62,592 nt of DNA from Candidatus Omnitrophota bacterium. GTDB lineage: Bacteria > Omnitrophota > Omnitrophia > Omnitrophales > Aquincolibacteriaceae. The stretch's first letter is position 1, and every line of letters starts with the position of its first letter. Below are positions 1 through 7,207 of the stretch, piece after piece. A program made the position numbers and the translations under genes. The stretch lies in assembly GCA_903884815.1 (NCBI GenBank), contig CAISGE010000057.1, positions 1-62,592 on the forward strand, given 5' to 3'. The notes under the pieces were generated by a model that saw only the letters and a program-made list of their open reading frames with translations, had not been told where the DNA came from and searched no databases.

Positions 1-395
1 AATGAAACGATGGTTCCGTCGAAGTGGCCCGGGTTGGGCAAGATATCGAACGGGGTAGCGCCTGAATGGTCCGGTGGATTCACGACCGGGACTGGGCTTT
101 GCGTCGGCAAGTTGTCATCCTTCCTTCGTAACTGTCGCAAGCCTTTCGAAGAATCGGCCTTTTTAAGAGGCATATCATTTGCGACGAACTGTAGCGTATC
201 TGTCACAGTGGCAGAAGGGGCAGCAACCGGTTGCTCTTCCTGGAATGCCAAAGCTGGTTTTTCCCGAATGTTTTTATTGCTGATTTCGGCGTATTGTGAG
301 GGTTGGTCGGCCCATACCGGATTGATGCCTGTGATGAGAAAAGCCAGAATCGCGACTGTGCTGGAGATTTGCTTTAGGATTTTTTTATTTTTCAT
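1..395 (-). CDS. Exported protein of unknown function, N-terminal part (runs off the left edge)
   Basis: An open frame on the minus strand starts with ATG at 395-393 and stays open for 131 codons to the window edge. A purine-rich GGGGGAG ribosome-binding site lies 6 bases upstream. The first 30 residues form a Sec signal peptide: a Lys-rich start (MKNKK), a hydrophobic core (VAILAFLITG) and a cleavage-like site VWA before DQ. The visible mature part is polar, rich in Pro, Gln and Asp, with no domain I recognise (TPFDILPNPGHFDGT near the edge). A good minus-strand promoter lies at 450-478. Signal peptides of this style are common on large exported Omnitrophota proteins, so the missing part may be long; that is inference. 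The plus-strand frame over the same bases has no such features and is an antisense shadow. Confidence 0.75.
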   Translation of the reverse strand, partial: MKNKKILKQISSTVAILAFLITGINPVWADQPSQYAEISNKNIREKPALAFQEEQPVAAPSATVTDTLQFVANDMPLKKADSSKGLRQLRRKDDNLPTQSPVPVVNPPDHSGATPFDILPNPGHFDGTIVS

Positions 396-449
396 TCTAG
401 GCTCCCCCAAGGAATTCTATTGTTAAATTATTTTTAATAATGTGGTTAA

Positions 450-478
450 TGTGTATCATTTTAAATATGAGATGTCAA
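450..478 (-). promoter_or_regulatory. Sigma-70-type promoter for the leftward exported protein
   Basis: Read on the minus strand, a perfect -35 TTGACA (478-473) is followed after 17 bp by TACACA (455-450). It lies in an AT-rich stretch and would give a leader of about 45-50 nt before the ATG at 395. Confidence 0.55.
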
Positions 479-736
479 ATTCTGGGTATTCTGATTATAG
501 CAATATAGCGCAGAAGCGATCATTTAAACCTTTATAATATTTATTCACTCGTGGAATTTTAACGAATATTAACGAGAGATTTTATGGATCTTCGTCTCGC
601 CGGGCACTGCATTTGCCCATCCAGTCCCCGATACTGAATAGATGTATTAGTAGCCTGGAAGCGCATCTCTCTTTAAATGAATAGGTGTCCGTATCCTGGC
701 AATTTTGAAAATCTCTCGATTTGGTTTCACCTTTCC

Positions 737-764
737 TTGAGTTCGCGGGATTTTGTGGTAGGAT
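737..764 (+). promoter_or_regulatory. Putative promoter of the ABC-F gene
   Basis: TTGAGT (737-742), 16 bp, TAGGAT (759-764), then a leader of about 30 nt with AGGA before the ATG at 802. Both boxes are fair matches to the sigma-70 consensus. Confidence 0.45.
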
Positions 765-801
765 ACGCGCTCCCCAGAAGTCATCCTAACAGGAATCAAT
801 C

Positions 802-2427
802 ATGATCTCAGCGAACGGTGTCACCCTACAATACGGAAAGCGCGTCCTTTTTGAGAACGTGAATATCATGTTCTCTCCCGGGAATTGCTACGGGCTGATC
901 GGAGCCAATGGCTCGGGGAAGTCCACCTTCCTGAAGATCCTCGCGGGGCAGATCGATCCCAACGCCGGGTCCGTGGCCGTGGGAAAAAATGAGCGCCTCT
1001 CCTTCCTGAAGCAGGACCAGTTCGCCTACGACGAATACACGGTGCTCACGACCGTGATCATGGGCCATGAGAAGCTTTACAAGATCATGAAAGAAAAAGA
1101 CGAGATCTACGCCAAACCCGATTTCTCGGACGCGGACGGCATCCGCACCGCCGAACTCGAGCACGAATTCGCGGACATGAGCGGCTGGGACGCCGAGCCG
1201 GAGGCCGCGAAACTCCTGAGTGATCTCGGTATTCCCGACGCCCTGCACCAGGTCCCGATGAAACAGCTCGAGGCGAGCGAGAAAGTGCGCGTGCTCCTCG
1301 CCCAGGCGCTTTTCGGCAATCCCGATGTCCTGCTCCTCGACGAACCGACGAACCATCTCGATGTCGAGACTTGCATGTGGCTTGAGGATTTTCTCTATGA
1401 ATTCAAGAACACGGCCATCGTCGTGTCGCATGACCGCCATTTCCTCGACCGGGTCTGCACGCACATTGCGGATATCGATTACGGCAAGATACAGCTTTTT
1501 ACCGGAAATTTCTCGTTCTGGTCGGAATCCAGCCAGCTCGCGCTCCGGCAGAAGACCGAATCGAATAAAGACATCGAGGCCCGCCGCAAGGAACTTCAGG
1601 CTTTTATCGCCCGGTTCAGTGCGAACGCCTCCAAGGCGCGGCAGGCGACCTCCCGGAAAAAGCTGCTGGAAAAGCTGACGCTTGAGGATATCAAACCTTC
1701 CTCCCGAAAATACCCTTACGTGGCGTTCAAATTCGAAAAGGATTCCGGCAACGATCTTCTGGAGATCGAAGGCCTGGAGAAGGCGGTCGAAGGGGAGATT
1801 CAGTTCAAAGGGCTCAACCTCCGCATCGACAAGGGCGACAAGATCGCATTCCTCGGTCCGCTCGACCGCGTCAAGACCACGCTTTTTCAGGTGCTGATGG
1901 GGGAACTTCCTGCGGATAAAGGGACGATCAAGTGGGGAGCCTCCACGACCCGCGCTTATTATCCCAAAGAGAACGGCAAGTATTTTGAAACCGATCTGAG
2001 CCTGGTCGATTGGCTGCGTCAGTTCTCCAAAGAAACCGACGAGAATTTTATCCGCGGCTTTCTGGGGCGCATGCTTTTCTCGGGGGAAGAGTCCATGAAG
2101 AAGGCCTCGGTCCTTTCCGGAGGCGAGCGCGTCCGTTGTATGCTTTCCCGAATGATGCTTGTCGGCGCCAATGTGCTGATCCTGGACGAGCCCACGAACC
2201 ACCTCGACCTGGAATCCATTACCTCGCTTAATAAAGGCCTTGAGACGTTCCAAGGCACGGTGCTTTTTTCCTCGCATGACCACCAATTCGTCCAGACCGT
2301 GGCGAATCGCATTGTGGAGATCACCCCGCGGGGTATGATTGACAAGCGGAACATCACCTTGGACGATTACCTCGCCGACCCTGTCCTCAAGGCCCAGCGC
2401 GCCGCGCTCTACTCGCGTACGGCGTAA
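802..2427 (+). CDS. ybiT: ABC-F family ATPase, YbiT-like (ribosome-associated)
   Basis: A soluble protein of 541 residues with two ABC nucleotide-binding domains and no membrane segments, the ABC-F layout. NBD1 has Walker A GANGSGKST (near residue 35) and Walker B LLLDEPTNHLD. NBD2 has signature LSGGERVR and Walker B LILDEPTNHLD. The linker contains ARFSANASKARQATSR, which is close to E. coli YbiT. ABC-F proteins bind the ribosomal E site and modulate translation. Two departures are visible. The NBD1 signature reads LEASEKVR; YbiT is also atypical here. The NBD2 P-loop reads GPLDRVKTT, with Val in place of the Gly before Lys, so ATP handling at that site may be altered. Start: ATG with AGGA 9 bases upstream. 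The stop codon lies inside a heptad repeat array, so the last residues (SRTA) are repeat-encoded. Confidence 0.88.
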   Translation: MISANGVTLQYGKRVLFENVNIMFSPGNCYGLIGANGSGKSTFLKILAGQIDPNAGSVAVGKNERLSFLKQDQFAYDEYTVLTTVIMGHEKLYKIMKEKDEIYAKPDFSDADGIRTAELEHEFADMSGWDAEPEAAKLLSDLGIPDALHQVPMKQLEASEKVRVLLAQALFGNPDVLLLDEPTNHLDVETCMWLEDFLYEFKNTAIVVSHDRHFLDRVCTHIADIDYGKIQLFTGNFSFWSESSQLALRQKTESNKDIEARRKELQAFIARFSANASKARQATSRKKLLEKLTLEDIKPSSRKYPYVAFKFEKDSGNDLLEIEGLEKAVEGEIQFKGLNLRIDKGDKIAFLGPLDRVKTTLFQVLMGELPADKGTIKWGASTTRAYYPKENGKYFETDLSLVDWLRQFSKETDENFIRGFLGRMLFSGEESMKKASVLSGGERVRCMLSRMMLVGANVLILDEPTNHLDLESITSLNKGLETFQGTVLFSSHDHQFVQTVANRIVEITPRGMIDKRNITLDDYLADPVLKAQRAALYSRTA

Positions 2428-2508
2428 GGTGTACGGCGTCTTGCGTATTTAAGTTTTAAGTTTGCAGCGTACTCCGTACGCCTTCCACCGTACGCTTTCC
2501 GTCGTACG
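2415..2508. repeat. Inverted pair of 7-bp repeats, GTACGGC family
   Basis: The left arm (2416-2446) reads as 7-bp units GTACGGC, GTAAGGT, GTACGGC, GTCTTGC. The right arm (2469-2508) reads GTACTCC, GTACGCC, TTCCACC, GTACGCT, TTCCGTC. The arms are imperfect reverse complements and would form a long hairpin. The left arm contains the stop codon of the ABC-F gene. A promoter follows directly at 2514. Confidence 0.8.
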
Positions 2509-2513
2509 TAAGT

Positions 2514-2542
2514 TTGACGGCTTCCTATATGCAGGCTAGAAT
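2514..2542 (+). promoter_or_regulatory. Sigma-70-type promoter of the release-factor-like gene
   Basis: TTGACG (2514-2519), 17 bp, TAGAAT (2537-2542). The predicted transcription start, near 2549, coincides with the first base of the double-hairpin element, so the mRNA would begin with that structure. Confidence 0.6.
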
Positions 2543-2548
2543 CCCTCA

Positions 2549-2634
2549 CCATCCCAACTTTTGATTTTTTTACATTTATGGTAGTTGGGATGGCCCCAAT
2601 TTCAACTTCGTTAAAATTGAAAGGTATTGGGACC
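2549..2634 (+). repeat. 86-bp double-hairpin element, copy 1
   Basis: Two adjacent hairpins. The first (2549-2593) has arms CCATCCCAACT and AGTTGGGATGG. The second (2592-2634) has arms GGCCCCAAT and ATTGGGACC. The reverse complement of 26680-26765 has the same length and order and about 74 percent identity by eye. Two stem positions are changed on both sides so that pairing is kept. Confidence 0.8.
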
Positions 2635-3048
2635 ATTACTATCCATCCGGTATCTGAACAGAAGCAGCAGGGGCTTGCGAGTCTGATGGCGCGGCTCGGG
2701 ATCCGGGAACAGGATCTTGAGGAATCGTTCGTGCGTTCCGGAGGACCCGGCGGTCAGAACGTCAACAAAGTCTCTACGTGTGTGGTCTTGAGACACGTGC
2801 CGACAGGACTGATCCTCAAATGCCAGCGGGAACGTACGCAGGCTATGAATCGGTACTGGGCACGACGGATGCTGGCCGAAAAACTGGAAGCGCGGACCCT
2901 GGGTAGGGAAAGCGCGGAAGCTCAGCGGATCTCGAAGATCCGGAGGCAGAAGCGGAAGCGCTCCCGGCGAGCGAAGGACAAAATGCTCGATGCCAAGCAA
3001 CGGCACGGGGCAATTAAAAAACTTCGCGGCCGGCCCCGGGATGAGTAG
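2578..3048 (+). CDS. Peptide-chain release-factor-like protein with GGQ motif (codon-independent type)
   Basis: This small basic protein carries the RF-1 catalytic loop SGGPGGQNVNKVST, where Gln of GGQ helps hydrolyse peptidyl-tRNA. It lacks the codon-recognition domains of RF1 and RF2. The tail is Arg/Lys-rich (RRQKRKRSRRAKDK), as in ribosome-rescue hydrolases of the ArfB/mtRF-R type, so a role in releasing stalled ribosomes is likely (inference). Start is uncertain. Family members usually begin close to the HPVSEQK region, but here no ATG exists there. The only in-frame ATG codons upstream of residue 37 are at 2578 and 2590, both inside the hairpin element, with no clear ribosome-binding site. 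ATT at 2635, or the internal ATG at 2686, are alternatives. The first 19 residues are therefore probably repeat-derived or untranslated. Confidence 0.8.
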   Translation: MVVGMAPISTSLKLKGIGTITIHPVSEQKQQGLASLMARLGIREQDLEESFVRSGGPGGQNVNKVSTCVVLRHVPTGLILKCQRERTQAMNRYWARRMLAEKLEARTLGRESAEAQRISKIRRQKRKRSRRAKDKMLDAKQRHGAIKKLRGRPRDE

Positions 3049-3112
3049 AATAAGCGAAAGGGCTGCGACGAAAGTTCGGACTATTTAAACTCAACTCAAC
3101 CGGGAGGTAAAT

Positions 3113-3331
3113 ATGGCGATTCGGAAAAGGGGCATAAGCTCCGAGACAAGAGCGAAACTGAGCCGCGCCGTGTCAGGCAAAAAAAATCCTTTTTACGGAA
3201 AAAGCCACTCCCAGGCCTGGAAGAAACAAGAAACTCGCAGAAAGTCCGGGAAAAACAATCCCATGTTCGGCCGGAAACACAGCCCCAGCACGATACGGAA
3301 GATGCGCCAGGCCAGGCTTCGCCGCGCCTAG
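3113..3331 (+). CDS. Small NUMOD3-like DNA-binding motif protein
   Basis: 72 residues, strongly basic, preceded by an excellent ribosome-binding site (GGGAGGT, 5 bases from ATG). It contains two copies of the NUMOD3 pattern: GKKNPFYGKSHS (near residue 22) and GKNNPMFGRKHS (near residue 46), each followed by a short basic helix. NUMOD3 modules are DNA-binding pieces usually found next to GIY-YIG or HNH homing endonuclease domains. No nuclease domain is present here, so this is a free-standing module or the remnant of a homing endonuclease. Function unknown; non-specific nucleic-acid binding is plausible. Confidence 0.7.
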   Translation: MAIRKRGISSETRAKLSRAVSGKKNPFYGKSHSQAWKKQETRRKSGKNNPMFGRKHSPSTIRKMRQARLRRA

Positions 3332-3372
3332 GCAGGTGCTGGACGGGCAACATTTTTTGTAAGGGAGATATT

Positions 3373-3615
3373 TTGTCGAAGAGAAAATTTGATATCAGCC
3401 GGGAGATCCTAGACTGCGCCTCTGAGTGTTTGAACCATCTCGCCTGTTTGGTCGGCACCGGACCCCTGTGCAAGGTCAAAAAATACGAGGAAGGGCATGT
3501 GCTTTTCGTTAAGAGCCATGGCCATCAGAATTGTCCTTTTTCTATCCCGGTCCGTAAGGATTGCGTCTGCACGTGTCCCGTGCGTGTCGAGATTTTCAGA
3601 AAATATAAGGTCTGA
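3373..3615 (+). CDS. Small cysteine-rich protein of unknown function
   Basis: An 80-residue frame starting at TTG with GGGAG 8 bases upstream. It has eight cysteines in the order C-x3-C, single Cys, Cys, Cys, then C-x-C-x-C (DCVCTCPVR), a spacing suited to metal binding. It ends in a basic segment (VEIFRKYKV). No signal peptide or membrane segment is seen, so it is probably cytoplasmic. It sits 41 bp after the NUMOD3-like gene and may share its transcript. I do not recognise a family. Confidence 0.6.
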   Translation: MSKRKFDISREILDCASECLNHLACLVGTGPLCKVKKYEEGHVLFVKSHGHQNCPFSIPVRKDCVCTCPVRVEIFRKYKV

Positions 3616-3659
3616 AAAAAACCGCCTATTTTTAATGACATCTAATAGAAAATTATGCT

Positions 3660-3700
3660 GTCCCAATCCTGTTCAATTGACGGAGAGCGGAAATTGGGGC
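3660..3700. repeat. Single-hairpin copy of the double-hairpin element family
   Basis: The arms are GTCCCAAT (3660-3667) and ATTGGGGC (3693-3700). The 41-bp length and the interior match the second hairpin of copy 2 (26681-26721). The first hairpin of the 86-bp element is absent here. Confidence 0.7.
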
Positions 3701-3739
3701 TGCACTGATTTCCAATGAATCTTTTTAAACGAGAATCAT

Positions 3740-5398
3740 GTGCTGACGCAACTCCACATTAAGAATTTCGCGCTGATCGACGATCTTTCCCTGGAATTCT
3801 CCGGGCAGATGAACGTGCTCACGGGGGAGACGGGCGCCGGCAAATCCATTCTGATTGACGCTCTCCGTTTTGTTCTGGGGGAACGCATGGAAGGTCTTCG
3901 CGCTGAGGCTAGCGACAAACCTTGCCAGGTGGAAGCAGCCTTCGAGCTTCGCGAGGATTTTCTCAAACAACAACCCGCGCTAGAGCCTTACCTCGGTGAG
4001 GACGGTATGCTCGTCCTGCGCCGCGAATTCTCTCAAGGAAAGACCCGCGCCTGGATCAATAACCGTCTCATTCCACTCTCCGTCCTCAAAGAAGCCGGCA
4101 AATCTCTCGTCGATATTCACGGACAATATGATCACCAGAGGCTTCTCGATAGCGCGTCTCATCTGGATATCCTGGACCGTTTCGCGAAAGTCGACGCTCT
4201 GAAAGCGGAGTACCGCGTCCTTTATGAAGCGTACGCCCGCCTGAAGAAGGAACAAGACGAGCTCGCGGCGAGTGAGGAACACAAGGAGCGGGAGCTCGAT
4301 GTTTTGAAATACCAGGTGGAGGAGATTGAACGTGCCGAGATCAAGGATCTGAACGAGGAAGAGTTGGAACTGGAAAAGATTCGCCTCGCGAACGCGGAAA
4401 AGCTCGCGGAGATCGTGGCGCATGCGCTTGCGGTGCTCGATGAAAACGATATGAACGCGGATAGTTGTTTGTCGGAAGCCGTGCGCGATCTGAGGGGACT
4501 TGTCAAATTCGACAGCTCGGTCGAGAAGATGAAAACCGATTGCGAGAATATCCAATATTCCTTGCAGGAGACGGTGAGCTTACTGCGGGATTATAAGGAA
4601 AAGCTTACATTTGACCCGGAGCGTCTGCGGGAGCTGGAGGCGAAGGCGGACCTCTTGGAGCATCTCAAACGGAAGTATGGCGGCACGCACGCCAAGGTGC
4701 TCGAGTTCTATCAGGAGGCCAAAGCGAAATATGACAAGCTGATTGATATGGACATGTCGAAGAGCGATCTTCAGAAAGAGATCAAGGCTCTTGAGCCGAA
4801 ACTGAAGGAGGCCGCGCAGAAATTCTCCGAAAAACGGAAAAAGGCGGGGACTCTCCTTGAAAAGTCCGTGGAATCCGAACTCAAGGATCTTCAGATCACG
4901 CACGCCGAATTCGAAGTGCGTATTGAAAGAAAAGATTATTCGCCGGAGGGGATGGACCAGGTAGAATTCATGGCACGCATGAACCCCGGCCAGCCGATGA
5001 TTGCCATCGCAAAAGTGATTTCCGGCGGCGAGGCGTCGCGTGTGATGCTCGCCATGAAGAAGGCGCTGATGCAAGTCGATCCCGTGCCGGTCCTGATCTT
5101 TGACGAGATCGATACCAATATCGGCGGGAGGCTCGGGCATGTCACGGGACAAAAGCTCAAAAGTATTTCCGGCGAGCGGCAGGTGCTGCTGGTGACGCAT
5201 CTCCCGCAGATTGCTTCTTTCGCGGATCGGCATATCAAAGTGACAAAGTCGGTGCAAAAGGGCCGGACGCTCGTGCAGTATCAATTGCTTGAAGGCGAGG
5301 CCAAGGTCAAGGAACTGGCGCAGATGATGAGCGGCCAGCAGGAGACCGAGATCTCCCGCCGCCACGCCGAAGAAATGCTCGATCGCGCGAATAAGTGA
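3740..5398 (+). CDS. recN: DNA repair protein RecN
   Basis: An SMC-like ATPase of 552 residues, the usual RecN length, acting in double-strand-break repair. It has Walker A GETGAGKS at residues 29-36, a central coiled coil of roughly 150-360 rich in Glu and Lys, the signature VISGGEASRVMLAMK and Walker B VLIFDEIDTNIGG, followed by the D-loop and switch His (LLVTHLPQIA). Start: GTG at 3740 gives the conserved MLTQLHIKNFALI start; the overlapping ATG at 3738 runs into a stop two codons later. No strong Shine-Dalgarno is visible. A 41-bp hairpin repeat lies 39 bp upstream. Confidence 0.97.
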   Translation: MLTQLHIKNFALIDDLSLEFSGQMNVLTGETGAGKSILIDALRFVLGERMEGLRAEASDKPCQVEAAFELREDFLKQQPALEPYLGEDGMLVLRREFSQGKTRAWINNRLIPLSVLKEAGKSLVDIHGQYDHQRLLDSASHLDILDRFAKVDALKAEYRVLYEAYARLKKEQDELAASEEHKERELDVLKYQVEEIERAEIKDLNEEELELEKIRLANAEKLAEIVAHALAVLDENDMNADSCLSEAVRDLRGLVKFDSSVEKMKTDCENIQYSLQETVSLLRDYKEKLTFDPERLRELEAKADLLEHLKRKYGGTHAKVLEFYQEAKAKYDKLIDMDMSKSDLQKEIKALEPKLKEAAQKFSEKRKKAGTLLEKSVESELKDLQITHAEFEVRIERKDYSPEGMDQVEFMARMNPGQPMIAIAKVISGGEASRVMLAMKKALMQVDPVPVLIFDEIDTNIGGRLGHVTGQKLKSISGERQVLLVTHLPQIASFADRHIKVTKSVQKGRTLVQYQLLEGEAKVKELAQMMSGQQETEISRRHAEEMLDRANK

Positions 5399-5462
5399 TT
5401 CGGATTTCCGATAACGGCAGAGACCCCTGCGGTGCTGTTTCATTTTTAAAAGGAGGAGAATG

Positions 5463-6296
5463 ATGCGTCGACGGAATATTTTCAAGGTCGGGATTTTGAT
5501 TTCGATCCTGGCCTGCTCAGCGACTTCGGTCTTCGCCACAGAATCTATGGAGACGCAGTCTGAAGAAGAGAAAGTCGAATCGGCTCGCGCGGATATCGAT
5601 ATGAATATTCCCACCGCTTTGAAGCTCTATCAATTGGACAACGGCCGCTATCCGACCACAGAGCAGGGGCTTAAAGCCCTGTTCGAAAAGCCGGTCGCGG
5701 AGCCTGTGCCCATGAGCTGGATGGGGCCGTATTTCTTCAGAGAACCGTTGGACCCCTGGGGAAATCCGTATGGTTATCAATTACTGGACAAGGCAGACCC
5801 TGACGCTCCGGAGGGCTATAAGCTGTGGTCCAACGGAGTTCGTGGCAAAGCCGGCGAATCTGATATTGTGAAGATCGAGCCGCCGGTGGATAGCGTGCCC
5901 GCGTTCGATCCTGTCGCACTGGATCAAAATATCGCCATGATCCAAAAGAAACTGGTCCCGGTACTGCGGAAGCATGTTGAAACAGCGGAAATGGAGATCT
6001 TGCCTCAGCGGAAATGGGTTCTCACTGTGACCGGCGAAGAGCCGGATGTTGATAGAGTTTTTACTGAAATAATGACCCTGGTGTTTTTAAGAAGGGGCGA
6101 GTGGCAGTCCGAGTTTTTGGGACAGGCGCGGGTACAGTTAACGATCCCCGGAATTTTTACGGAGAAGGCCCGGGATGCTCAGGCGATCGATCTTGCGATC
6201 GCCCAACTGGACAAAAAATTAACTGCGCAGGAAAAGGAAGCCTCGGATGAGAAAGCCGCGACAAAGAAGATGATCGAGGATCTGCAAAGGCACTGA
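5463..6296 (+). CDS. Exported protein with a GspG-like (type II secretion pseudopilin) globular domain
   Basis: The N-terminus is a Sec-type signal (MRRRNIFKVG, hydrophobic core, FA before TES). Residues about 40-125 match the globular half of the major pseudopilin GspG: LDNGRYPTTEQGLKAL, then GPYF, DPWGNPYGY and LWSNG. The type III prepilin signal and the conserved long N-terminal helix with Glu5 are missing, so this protein is unlikely to be polymerised by the usual route. Residues 130-277 are unrecognised and end in a charged coiled-coil-like tail. Start: an ATG pair occurs at 5460 and 5463; AGGAGGAG at 5451 fits the second ATG better. It is the first gene after RecN in a possible run of unlinked small genes. 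Confidence 0.7.
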   Translation: MRRRNIFKVGILISILACSATSVFATESMETQSEEEKVESARADIDMNIPTALKLYQLDNGRYPTTEQGLKALFEKPVAEPVPMSWMGPYFFREPLDPWGNPYGYQLLDKADPDAPEGYKLWSNGVRGKAGESDIVKIEPPVDSVPAFDPVALDQNIAMIQKKLVPVLRKHVETAEMEILPQRKWVLTVTGEEPDVDRVFTEIMTLVFLRRGEWQSEFLGQARVQLTIPGIFTEKARDAQAIDLAIAQLDKKLTAQEKEASDEKAATKKMIEDLQRH

Positions 6297-6425
6297 AAAG
6301 GCCGGAAGATCCTTCATCCGGGAGTCCCTCGGCAAGGACGGCGCTGGTTTTCAATGATAAGAATGAACGATCACCAGGCGTAAATTGAAAGTGGTTGCAG
6401 GGATTGTGTTGAAAAGGAGGAGAGC

Positions 6426-6620
6426 ATGCAGCGAAATGCGTTGATGGTTTCAGGGGTGATTTTTTTGGCAGTGGCACTGCTTCACGTCTGGAGGTATCTG
6501 CTGAAGGTTCCGGTGACCTTTGGGCAAACGGTGATCCCTCTGGAGCTGAGTTTTGTCGGGGCCGTAGCCGCTTTTTTCCTCGCCCTCTGGATGTTTTCCG
6601 CCGCCAGGAATAAACAGTAA
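6426..6620 (+). CDS. Small two-pass membrane protein
   Basis: 64 residues with two hydrophobic segments (about 6-24 and 40-58) joined by a short polar loop containing PVTFGQTVIP. A very strong ribosome-binding site (AAGGAGGAG) precedes the ATG by 6 bases. The family resembles small hypothetical membrane proteins common in Gram-negative genomes. No function can be assigned. Confidence 0.65.
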   Translation: MQRNALMVSGVIFLAVALLHVWRYLLKVPVTFGQTVIPLELSFVGAVAAFFLALWMFSAARNKQ

Positions 6621-6758
6621 ACGGTAAGAACGACACTGCTCGGAAAGATTCATGGCAAGTTTAGGGTTGTCCCTATCAACCTTTGAAATGAATGGGCGGT
6701 CGGGGACGCCATTCGCGCACACAGAGAACCTTCACAATTTAACTTCAGGGAGAATGGA

Positions 6759-7169
6759 ATGATCGCACAGGGGAAGAAGGTAAAATTTAATTATATCTTA
6801 AAGGTTGGCGGGCAGATCGTGGACCAGTCCAAGGATGCCCCGCTTGAGTTCGTGCACGGGGAAGGCGGAATTATTCCGGGGCTGCAGGACGGCATGTTGG
6901 GCATGAAACTCGGGGAGAAAAAGATGATCCGTGTCGCGGCGGAGCGCGCTTACGGGCTTGTCCAGCCCGAGGCATTTGTCGAGATCCCCAAGGACCGTTT
7001 GCCGGAAGCCAAGTTGGGAATGCCGGTCGGCGCGAGGTCCCCGGAAGGTCAGAATTATCAGGGGTACGTGGCGGAGATCCGCCCTGAAACTCTTTTGATC
7101 GATTTCAACCACCCCCTGGCCGGTAAAGAACTCGAATTTGATGTCGAGGTCGTTTCAATCGAAATGTAA
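6759..7169 (+). CDS. slyD: FKBP-type peptidyl-prolyl isomerase, SlyD-like
   Basis: 136 residues with the SlyD arrangement: FKBP half (KVKFNYILK, GQIVDQSKDAPLEFVHGEG, IIPGLQDGMLGMKLGE), an inserted-in-flap chaperone domain (AYGLVQPEAFVEIPKDRLP to EIRPETLLID) and the closing strand NHPLAGKELEFDVEVVSIE. SlyD proteins catalyse prolyl isomerisation and act as folding chaperones in the cytoplasm. The His/Cys-rich nickel-binding tail of E. coli SlyD is absent, as in many other phyla. GGGAG lies 8 bases before the ATG. Confidence 0.93.
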   Translation: MIAQGKKVKFNYILKVGGQIVDQSKDAPLEFVHGEGGIIPGLQDGMLGMKLGEKKMIRVAAERAYGLVQPEAFVEIPKDRLPEAKLGMPVGARSPEGQNYQGYVAEIRPETLLIDFNHPLAGKELEFDVEVVSIEM

Positions 7170-7207
7170 TGGCGGTACCATTCGTCAATGAACTTTAGGG
7201 AGGAACA

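Larger units (their letters stand above)
396..801. other. Divergent intergenic region
   Basis: This 406-bp spacer separates the leftward exported protein from the rightward ABC-F gene. Its left half (about 400-590) is strongly AT-rich. It holds one promoter in each direction (450-478 minus, 737-764 plus). I see no coding frame with a ribosome-binding site and no RNA gene in it. Confidence 0.6.

Noticed and set aside
10..426. 138-codon plus-strand frame at the left edge
   Set aside because: The minus strand of the same bases encodes a signal peptide with promoter and Shine-Dalgarno; the plus-strand frame lacks all of these.
826..2286. 486-codon open frame antisense to the ABC-F gene
   Set aside because: It is the complement of a GC-rich coding gene, has no ribosome-binding site or recognisable motif, and the sense frame encodes a clear ABC-F protein.
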